Positions 56,158 to 64,000 of a DNA stretch of 64,000 nt are shown one piece after another. A program made the translations under genes and the position numbers. Source of the stretch: Scilla litardierei (Eukaryota; Streptophyta; Magnoliopsida; Asparagales; Asparagaceae); NCBI GenBank assembly GCA_030789695.1, contig CM061134.1, forward strand, positions 60,643,334 through 60,707,333. The letters are read 5' to 3'. The notes beneath the pieces are model-generated. The model was not told the origin of the DNA. It did no database searches and was given only the letters and a program-made list of their open reading frames with translations. Position 1 is the stretch's first letter. Every line of letters begins with the position of its first letter.

Positions 56158-58344
56158 TGTCACGACCCGCTTCCCTAAAATGGAGGCGAGACGTGAAAAG
56201 GTCCGCACGAGAGTGGAGCTGTGAAGCCCCAAACCCGATAAGCGTCCACAATACATAAACAGGTCCCTGTAACCACAACAGAATAGCAATAATAACACAA
56301 GGAGAGACTGAGATAAAATTCACATCTCACAAATATTGTCCAGCATCACAAATAAGTTCAACATCCAGAAAAGCCACCAGGCTAAAAGAAAAGAGTCTAA
56401 AGGCCCAGAACAAGGCCAACAAAAGCAACGACATAACAAAGTATGGGTGCCACGCACCAATAACAAACAACTGTCTAACAAAAATAAAACGCGACGGAGA
56501 CACTAGGACTGGTCCCCAGTGTCCACGTACTCCCCGTCAAACACAAGCTCGGGCTCGGCGTCAGCAAACACCTCGTCCTCAACGAGGTACTCGGGCTCAG
56601 GATCTAACATGTGTCACCCAAAAGAGTAAAGGGGCACATGTCAGCAAGTCTAAAAGACTTAGGCAAGGAAACTGAAAGTGAGGCATCTAGCAACCTAGCA
56701 GTTATAGTATTAAGTAATGACATGACAGTTAAGCATGATGCAACAGTTTAAAAAGAGAAGCAAGCATGCACAATGTAGCAAAAGCTACCAAATCACTAAT
56801 CACTTATCATTTAACACTTATCACTTATCACTTATCACTTATCACTTATCACTTATCACTTATCACTTATCACTTATCACTTATCACTTAGTGCATAGAG
56901 AGTCCACCTGCTGGCCAGCTCGTGGCTCAGGCCGCTTATCTCTACCACTATTAATCACTTGTCAATGGTAAACACTTAGTGCATAGAGAGTCCACCTGCT
57001 GGCCAGCTCGTGGCTCAGGCCGCTTATCTCTATCACTATTAATCACTTGTGCACTAGAGAGTCCACCTGCTGGCCGGAGTGGCGGATCGGGCCAACTCGG
57101 GGCTCAGTCCGCTTATCTCTTACCCCACCCATATGTGTCGAGCGTTGGGGTTTCCAACTCACTAAGCTCGCTTCTGGAACACGAGCCAGGAATATAATAT
57201 TGTAGCGTGCGCTACGCAATCACGATGAATAATCACTATGCAAAGACATGAACAGATATTTGCGTAACGTTAATTTAAATTAAACGTGACAGGCAAAATG
57301 CAATGACATGAACATATTCGCGTACCGTTAATTGAAAGTAAACATGACATGGTAATTGTGCAACATGCTAATAGTCGGAATTAACTTCGTTGTCAAGCTA
57401 ATTCCCCAATTTGCGCCTAGGCGAGTTTCATTTCGTCGCCTAGCCTCTTTTACGCCTACAACATGCAAATGGCCTAAAACATGGCCTAAACCCTAAGTGG
57501 CAAGTTTCACTTGCCTAGCACCGGGGATGACGATCAACCTCGTCACACGGATGCTATCTACGAGGAAATCGCTGTTTAGGGGGAAACAAACACCAAACAC
57601 ATGAAATTAATTAGGGTTTCACCAAAATTATAAATAAGTTATAAAAACAACGGTAGATCGATCTCTTACCGAGAGGAGACGGAAGGAACACTCCGGGGAA
57701 CCCTAGGATCAAATCTGGAGAAGATTGGAGAAGATTGGGGAAACTAGGGTTTTGGGGGATTTGGGGATTTGATGGGTTTTGGTGAGATTTTGGGGAAGAT
57801 GAGAGGTAGATAGGGTAGATGGATGGTTTGGATGATGGATTTAGGGCTTGGAATGAAGCAATGGAGCTTGGAGGAAGGTGGGGGATCAATGTGGGCGATT
57901 TTAGGGTTTAGGGTCGAGTTGGAGGGGAAGAAAACGTTTGGGTTGGGTATTTATAGGCTAGGCTGGCGGCTAGGGCAAAACTAGGGTTTACAGCACTAGT
58001 TAGTCGGTCAAAGAACAACCACTGACCGACTAGTTTGACAACTAGTCGGTCGGTCGACCAACGCAGACCGACTAAGTGTAAACAGTAGCTACAGGTGAAA
58101 TTAGGATTCTAGAGTTAGTCGGTCCATGAACAAATACTGACCGACTAGTTTGGCATCTAGTCGGTCGATGAACGTTCTTAGACCGACTAAGAGTGAACAG
58201 TAACTGATACAAAAATAATTTGATGAGTTAGTCGGTTCAAGAAGCATTGCTGACCGACTAGTTTGCAACCTAGTCGGTCAACGAACGTTCTTAGACCGAC
58301 TAACGATAAACAGTAACTCCTGAGAAATTTAGAAAGCTAACTAG
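56158..58344 (-). repeat. 5' LTR of the Tekay element, truncated by 344 bp
   Basis: Matches 48809-50989 almost perfectly, then stops inside the first motif of the fourth palindrome cluster (58342) and joins sequence identical to the left flank of the insertion. The TATA box (57948-57956) and three clusters remain, so it may still promote transcription. Confidence 0.9.
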
Positions 58345-59024
58345 TTGGTCCACCAATATTTTTGCCAAATTTAGGTTTTGAATGTTGAAGCACTATTTCG
58401 GGAAAAGACAGAAAACTAACAGCCAAAACTACCATAAACTGACATAAACCAGAAAAATTATGGACGTTTGGGGTGGTTTGAGAAACTGATATAATCAGTT
58501 ATAAAAACTAATTATTTAATCAAAAATCAGAATATTATAATTATTCTGAAAACTGACTGGTCTGCCAAGCATCCTGATTGGTCGACCAAAAAATTTGAAA
58601 AATCAAATTTTGGGAAATTCTTAGAAAATGATCCTAATGACTTAAGAATAGTTCTGAGAAAATTTTGGAATTTTCTGAATTTCTGGAATTTGTGATTGGT
58701 CGACCAGAATGGGGTATTGGTCGACCAATTTGGTCTTTGACTCAATTTTTTAGGATGGACCCTCAACGACTAAGATAGACAATCATCAAGGCTTTCACAT
58801 TCTAAGTATTTGCAAGAAATAAAATGAAAATTACATCATGTATCACAAGTTATAAAAATTTCTCGATAAGCTTCAACTAGAACTTGATGCTTCTTACAAA
58901 GTGTAGTCTAACGATTATTTGATCTGAGTTGGTCTATAAAATCTGCATAGATAAAGTTAGTATGCACATATAAATGTTTGTATCATATCATCAAAACCTT
59001 ATGAGGAGTTGTGAATTTCCAACA
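58345..59024 (-). repeat. Minus-strand SIRE-type LTR, 5' part, with 86-bp overlap
   Basis: Continues the LTR interrupted at 48808 and ends at 59024 (minus-strand start TGTTGGAAATTCACAAC). Its first 86 bp (58345-58430) repeat 48724-48809. Palindrome pairs start at 58556/58577 and 58695/58716. No polypurine tract adjoins the 5' end, so it is a 5' or solo LTR. Confidence 0.8.
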
Positions 59025-59035
59025 TTAGCAAGCTG

Positions 59036-60763
59036 TGTTGGATCTGGATCTAAGCCTAGAGGAGGGGGATGAATAGGCTAATAAAATTCTTTGCAAACTC
59101 ATGCAATTATTCAGCAATCACAGTCAGTTATAAGCAGATGCAGAGTAAATATAATCAATCACAGAGTGCACATGCAGATTTACCCTAGTTCGGTCGCACC
59201 CACGACCTTTGTCCAGCCCCGAAAGCAAACATTAGATTATTAATGTTACTGTTACAACCTATCGCTAGATCACCCACTCTACACTCACCTGGCTCTCCGT
59301 ACCGCACTCACCAAAGTGCTAACAATAACAATCCTAGTATACGCTCTCTCTTGACTATCCTTAACTAGTCAAGTCCCTCTTGTCTAGCACCAACCAGACA
59401 AAACCCCAAAAGTCACAAATATGGTAAAGTGTTTCTCCTACAAAGATCGCTACACTACTACACAAATATAATAATAAAGCGTTTAGAAAATCTCAGTTTG
59501 TGTAGGCATAGTCGTCTCTGTCAATCAGCTCGGGTCAGATCAAATCTGACAGGATGTAGTTGTCACGTCCTCCTTGGATGTTTCTCTGAAGTTGCGGCTA
59601 AGGAAGAGAAGTCCCCTTGGATGTTGCGCAATGTGTGATGAGATCTCCTCTAGGATCTTGAACAATATGTGATGTAGCTTCCCTTGGAAAGTTGCGCAAT
59701 ATGTGATGACTCTCCCCTTGGTTGCTTGTGACTTGTTCTATGAAGATTGCTTCCCTTGCTTGAAGATGTAGGAGATGGCCTAGCTTGCGCAATTTGTTGA
59801 AGGAGAAGCTTTGCTTGGAGAGGCTTGCAAGTTGTGCAATGTAGATTGAGGTTGCTCCTTGGATAGTTGCGGCCTTGAAGGAGGGAATGAAGGAGCTTGC
59901 TTGGCCTTGGACAATGGAGGATATGCAATGAAGCTTTGTGCAAGGAGATGCCTACAAGGTTGGGCAAGGAAATGAAGCTATACTATGTTGCACAATAGCG
60001 ATGTTGGCTTCCAAGGGCTTGCGCAAGGAGGAAGGGAGAATGGCAATGGAGCTTTGCTTGGAGATGGCTACTAGGTTGCGCAAGGAGGAGGGCTTGGCTA
60101 TGTTGCTTGCTTGCAAGGTTGTGCAAGGAGGAGGGCTTGGCTATGTTGCGCAATGGGAGAAGAAAGACTTGAACTTGCAAGTTGCGCAAGGGCTTGAGGT
60201 TGATGATTTTGGCCGGCCTCCCTTTGTGTTCTCTTGTGTTTTTGCCCTCTTACTTTTCTCTCCTCTGAATATGGGTTTATATAGGAGAGGATGAGATCAA
60301 TTAGAATCAAATAGAATCCCATAATTGAAGGAGATTGGTTGAAATCCTAACTTGAATAGGATTTGAATGAATCACCATGGAAGATATCTTCAATCATTAT
60401 TGGATATGGAGTTTGAATTTGGATGGCAATATCATTTGTATTTGAATAGCTATAGGATTTGAATAGGATCTCATTTAAGATATCATTTAATCACAAATAT
60501 TGATTTGCAAGAGATTCTCCATATCTCTCCATCTTTGACCAAGTCTTCATTTGTGTAAGAATTATCTCCATCACTTTAACCACGTCCACTTTGCTAATGA
60601 ATAGCACATTCTCCATCACTTTGACTTAGTCCTTCTTTGAGTATTTGCGAGAGTGCCACTCCTGAAAAACACTTAGCATACACATCAAATCATTCATACA
60701 CGTTTGTTATCATTAAACACGAAGTTATCGATCGTTGTATTCAACTACACGTTGTATCCAACA
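59036..60763 (-). repeat. 3' LTR of a minus-strand copia element (1728 bp)
   Basis: Minus-strand start TGTTGGATACAACG at 60763, end AGATCCAACA at 59036. A PPT (AAGGGGGATAT, 60774-60764) precedes it. The TATA box CTATATAAA lies at 60284-60276. Eleven copies of TTGYGCAA or TTGCACAA lie downstream of it between 60189 and 59624. The 3' end resembles the common copia LTR terminus (CCCCCTCCTCTAGGCTTAGA). Confidence 0.75.
59624..60189. repeat. Array of TTGCGCAA-type palindromes
   Basis: Starts: 59624, 59692, 59785, 59832, 59936, 59988, 60019, 60076, 60119, 60146, 60182. Interspersed with GAGGAGGGCTTGGCTATG-like words. Spacing is irregular. Confidence 0.75.
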
Positions 60764-60986
60764 ATATCCCCCTTCTGCTGATAACAAACCAATATAAGAT
60801 ATGAGCAATAACGATTCATAAAATATCACCGTGACATGTGTGTGTGGAGTGTGATGATGGAGGATATATGCAATATTCAACAAGTATGGCAATGATGTGC
60901 AACATACAAGCATGCTAAACAATATGACAATGATGTTCATAAAAGCATGCTCCCCCGATATTCATGCTCCCCCTTGAACCAATATT
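60764..60986 (-). other. 3' non-coding end of the minus-strand copia element
   Basis: Minus strand carries G-runs (AAGGGGGAGCATGAATATC, GGGGGAGCATGC), typical of copia sequence after RNase H. No coding. Confidence 0.5.
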
Positions 60987-61534
60987 TGTTGGATATGGAC
61001 GACATAAATACACCCATGAGGGGATGTATGAGGGTATACGGACCTCAGATTTCGCGCGCACGAAGGCGTGCGGGAAGGGAATCTTTTCTCGTGTGAAAAG
61101 GACCACTCGATAAGTGGAAAAAGCCACTCGATAAGTGGAAAAAGCCACTTTATAAGTGCAAAATGGCACTTGATAAGTGGATAAATAAGAAGATAAATGA
61201 ATGTGCTAACATAGGCTAATAAGCTTATAATTGGTTATTTCCTACAATAACCACCCCTAAAGCCTATAAATAGGACCCAAGGGTAAGGCATTCATTCACA
61301 CTTTCCATGCCATAAGTTTGCATAAGGCATCCTTATGTTCTTCTTCTCCCTTCCATTAAAATCCTCTTCTAGTTAGAGATTTAGGCGGTGAAACTCTGCT
61401 TCGATCCTCTGTGACGAAGTATCGACCGTTGTGGCGAATCTGAGGGCGAAGTTCCGAGATTACGGTGCCGCGTACGCAAGCGTAAGTCTCAACTTCATTT
61501 ATCGATCCTAACGTTATTTTGACAGGATCCTACA
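60987..61534 (+). repeat. Plus-strand copia-type LTR (548 bp) followed by a primer-binding site
   Basis: Starts TGTTGGATATGG and ends GGATCCTACA. Four copies of CCACTCGATAAGTGG-like imperfect palindromes start at 61103, 61124, 61145 and 61166, exactly 21 bp apart, about 85 bp upstream of the TATA box CTATAAATAG (61264-61273). Confidence 0.8.
61264..61273 (+). promoter_or_regulatory. TATA box of the plus-strand LTR
   Basis: CTATAAATAGGACCC, downstream of the 21-bp-phased tetrad. Confidence 0.65.
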
Positions 61535-61548
61535 TTGGTATCAGAGCC
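61535..61548 (+). promoter_or_regulatory. Primer-binding site for initiator-Met tRNA
   Basis: TTGGTATCAGAGCC directly after the LTR end matches the standard plant retrotransposon PBS complementary to the 3' end of tRNA-iMet. It fixes the orientation of the LTR at 60987. Confidence 0.9.
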
Positions 61549-62083
61549 ATACGGGTTCGCCCGAGACAAACCGCCGCCCCGTCGAACCGATGAACGAGGC
61601 GTTGTCTTTTTTTCACGAATGGGTATCCTACCATTACGGATATGGTAGGAACGCTTCGTGACGGAGAGAACGCATCGGTTGTTCTTTTCACGTTAGGGTC
61701 TCCTACCATTACGGATATGGCAGGAACTCTCCGTGACGGGAAGAACCGACCGTTCACGTCATCAAGCTCGCACTCTTCATGGATGCCGAGTCTCCATTCA
61801 TAGGGAATGTGAACTCTCTTCATGTGGAGCGCGTAGTTTACGAACTTTAAAGTGTGTTATTTTTCATTTTTGGCACACGGCCATTAGAGAATAACTATTT
61901 TCTCGACGAACGGGTGCTTCATCAAGGAAGATGATGGTAGTTATCTACATCGGAGAAGATGACTTTTGGTGCATGATCACCATGGCCAAATGGGCTATGG
62001 AGGCAACGCATCCCCCCTCCTCATGCGGAGGGGGTTGGCTACGGCCAAAAAACCACCACGACCACCCCGTCGAGGGGGAGGAG
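61549..62083 (+). other. Leader-like non-coding region
   Basis: No gag start is supported. Contains a repeated pair ACCATTACGGATATGG (about 61631 and 61705), each followed by CAGGAAC/TAGGAAC and CGTGACGG. From 62006 come three C-run/G-run hairpins (for example CCCCCTCCTCATGCGGAGGG). Confidence 0.5.
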
Positions 62084-62460
62084 TGCATGCAGCCACCCCA
62101 TGCAAGGGGGGAGACCGGCCATGGCCAAAGGGCCATGGCCGGCCTAGGCCAATAGGCCATGGCCGGCCGGTCCCGGCCCCGGCCAGGCCATGGCGAGCCA
62201 TGGCCGGCCCCGGCCATGGCCAGGGGGCCCTGGCCGTGGCCAAGGCCAGGCCTGGCTGAGACCAGGCCAGGGCCATGGGGCCCTGGCCGGCCTCGGCCAA
62301 GGCCAGGGGCCGGCCTGGCCGGCCCTGGCAGAGGCCAAGGCCAGGCCCTGGCCGGCCTCGGCCAGGGCAGAGGCCCTGGCCGAGGGGCCACGGCAGAGGC
62401 CCTTGGCCGGCCCTTGGCCAGCCCCGGCCAGGGCAGAGGCCCTGGCCAAGGGGGTGCCAA
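62084..62460. repeat. GGCC-rich low-complexity array
   Basis: Dense degenerate repeats of GGCCNNGGCC (GGCCATGGCC, GGCCCTGGCC, GGCCTCGGCC). All frames stay open, which yields Gly/Pro/Ala-rich pseudo-proteins on both strands; I reject them as genes. Strong base-composition contrast with the AT-rich surroundings. Confidence 0.9.
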
Positions 62461-62520
62461 ATAACTGATTGGTCGGTATTGGTCGACCAATTCGGGATTA
62501 TTGGTCGACCAATTTAGCCA
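62461..62520. repeat. TTGGTCGACCAA palindromes beside the GGCC array
   Basis: ATTGGTCGACCAAT-type 14-mers centred on TCGA at 62483 and 62505 (22 bp apart), with an extra half motif at 62473. Related to the minus-strand SIRE LTR motif. Confidence 0.7.
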
Positions 62521-63395
62521 GAGGCCTTGACAATGGTTTCGGCCCCGGCAACCCACAAGCCTAGCCCATACGGGGCCGATGACAGTCGTCTTGTGCCCAC
62601 CCTTATGTTTGGGTTTCTTGGTAGACTCCGGTTGCTTGTTACGTTCATTAGTAAACTTCGAACAATTTTTCCGTTTCTTTCCTCTGTGTGAGGAACTAGT
62701 AACCATGTGCACTTCTGCACTAGGCTTGGCGGCGCAAGCCGCTCTTCCTCTAACTCGAGGTGCTTTGAAACATCGCTGAAGTTCTTGATGCTCTCATTAT
62801 GAGTGAGATGCATCTTCATTTGGTCCCACCCATTTGGTAGGGAACGTATGACTGCTTGGATTTGTTGCTCATCAGTGAGCACATGACCTGCATCCTTTAA
62901 CTCTGAGATTAGATTCGCCATATGTCGCAGATGTTTCCCCATGGAATGATCTGGATGTTTCTTGTATGAATCAAATCTTATAGTTAAAGAACGAAGTTTG
63001 GACACCGATGTGCCACCAAACTTCTCCTCAAGCTTGGACCATATGTCCATGGCTAGGTCATGCTCTCGGAAGATGTGCATTATGTCATCGGCCATACTGG
63101 ACAATAACGTAATGCGAGCTATCTTGTTATTCCGAGACCAAACATCAAAAGCTTCCTTGTCTCGTCTGTGTTGGGCCGTAGTGCCCAACTCAGGTTCAAT
63201 CATTTTGTTCTTCAGAGTGTCGAGCACGTCTTGCTCCTCTAGAACATATTGTATCTTTATGGACCATAGTTTGTAATTATCGCCGTTGAGTTTTTCACCT
63301 TTTTTCAACTCAGCGACGATGTTTTTAGCGGCAGAAGAAATTTTAGCTTTAAAATACTGCAAAAGACATGAAAAAGAAGGTTCGATCAAAAACAT
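62514..63395 (-). pseudogene. Copia gag (UBN2-type), frameshifted and cut
   Basis: Minus strand from about 63360: AAKNIVAELKKGEKLNGDNY, KLWSIKIQYVLEEQDVLDTL, DVWSRNNKIARITLLSSM, LEEKFGGTSVSKLRSL, HLRHMANLISELKDAGHVL, IRSLPNGWDQMKMHLTHN and HLELEEERL, a typical Ty1/copia Gag. A frameshift near 62720 is followed in the other frame by the basic stretch HRGKKRKNCSKFTNERNKQ and KKPKHKGGHK, which normally leads to the CCHC knuckle; the knuckle is missing and the sequence runs into palindromes and the GGCC array. The upstream border TTTTGCAG at about 63361 looks like a splice acceptor or a joined leader. Confidence 0.8.
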
Positions 63396-64000
63396 TGCAT
63401 TAATTTCATATACATAGTCATCATGTTATTACATTTTCATGATTCATTAGTCTCGGGCAGCGGACCGACCAGGAAAATGGCGAGTCCATGGTTCACTATC
63501 CCCAGACCGAGCTGAGGTGTCCCATAAACTAGTCCAAAAGACCACTGGTCGAATCATGATCCATTGAGATGCTGAATCAATCGAATGTGGAAATTTTCAG
63601 ACTAGTTTAATATCACTCCCACTTGGAAAAATCCCATTTGGAATGATATTATTATATTTGATAAGTTACTTTCGAAAAATATTGAAGATGTTGCTCTAGA
63701 ATCGGAAAGGTCTCCACGATTCCAATCACCATCTAGAACAACCTTCAATATTTCCCCCTCACTTATCAAACGATAGTACTCTTATAATAATTCGCAGTGG
63801 AAAAGCGTTTTTGAAAACATATTTTTCAAAAGCAAATGCGATATTTCAACCTAGTACCCTTATGATACTAGCGAAATATTCGGCAATCCCTGGCCATTGT
63901 CGGGATTGAACCGTAGCCGTGCCAAGGCCAGATCCCCCCTGAGGGGATTTTTCTGCAAGCCACCGTCACCGGCTCCTGTTTGGATCCATGCGCTTCCCTT
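63396..64000 (-). other. Region upstream of the copia gag, probable leader
   Basis: No gene seen on either strand. It lies on the 5' side of the minus-strand gag. The LTR of that element must lie beyond the window. Confidence 0.4.

Larger units (their letters stand above)
48809..58344 (-). mobile_element. Ty3/gypsy chromovirus, Tekay-like, coding intact, 5' LTR truncated
   Basis: Minus strand: 5' LTR (58344-56158, missing its first 344 bp), leader, gag (56012-54840), protease-RT-RNase H-integrase with chromodomain (54766-51375), PPT and a complete 3' LTR (51329-48809). The chromodomain-like end ([19 protein letters not shown]) and long LTRs point to Tekay. By eye about seven substitutions separate roughly 2.2 kb of shared LTR, so it is young. 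Two GT-AG segments are the only breaks in gag-pol. Confidence 0.9.

Noticed and set aside
59429..60322. Frames on both strands in the minus-strand copia LTR (for example 59938-60294)
   Set aside because: Repeat-driven frames around TTGCGCAA motifs inside an LTR; no recognised protein.
61945..62517. Long Gly/Pro/Ala-rich frames across the GGCC array on both strands
   Set aside because: Low-complexity GGCC repeats keep all frames open; no start context or domain.

Overview
This window is almost entirely transposable elements from a nuclear plant genome. The evidence is the set of families present: Ty1/copia of SIRE/Maximus type, a Ty3/gypsy chromovirus of Tekay type, L1-type LINEs with DUF4283 ORF1 proteins, Helitrons with CTAG ends, and MITE-like elements embedded in (TA)n. 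I see no convincing intact host gene, no rRNA and no tRNA. An angiosperm with a repeat-rich genome is likely; I cannot name the species.

Layout. 1-1440: an LTR-like stretch with triads of 12-bp palindromes, then CATGTG-rich non-coding DNA. 1441-47995: a decayed plus-strand SIRE copia element split by about 39 kb of later insertions. Its gag/protease part lies at 1452-2505, and its integrase, RT, RNase H, extra ORF and 3' LTR lie at 41500-47995. Inside the split, in order: LINE-1 (2585-8386), small MITEs, Helitron H1 (8999-25796) carrying a 9.2-kb non-autonomous LTR element (15095-24289, TSD TAGCC), two more Helitron units joined head-to-tail to H1, an apparently intact LINE-2 (about 28940-34339), two MITEs including a 412-bp near-perfect foldback, and LINE-3 and LINE-4 fused tail-to-tail through a (TA)n tract. 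47996-59024: a minus-strand SIRE-type LTR, itself interrupted by a young minus-strand Tekay chromovirus (48809-58344) with uninterrupted coding capacity. 59036-64000: a minus-strand copia 3' LTR, a plus-strand copia LTR with an initiator-Met primer-binding site, a GGCC-rich array and a minus-strand copia gag.

How parts relate. The non-autonomous 9.2-kb element and the Tekay element share an identical 26-nt post-LTR leader, so the latter's family may mobilise the former. The Tekay gag-pol is broken only by two short GT-AG segments (114 and 72 bp) whose removal exactly restores the frame, which suggests that splicing sets the Gag to Gag-Pol balance. The four LINEs share a 3'-UTR stem-loop with compensatory changes. 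(TA)n tracts bound most LINEs and MITEs.

The most unusual signal is a spacing rule. LTRs of at least four different families carry palindromic or inverted motifs of different sequence, placed about 21-22 bp apart (exactly 21 bp in all ten SIRE-type pairs). Where a TATA box can be seen in the LTR, the motifs lie upstream of it. The SIRE extra ORF also has such pairs and its own TATA box upstream.
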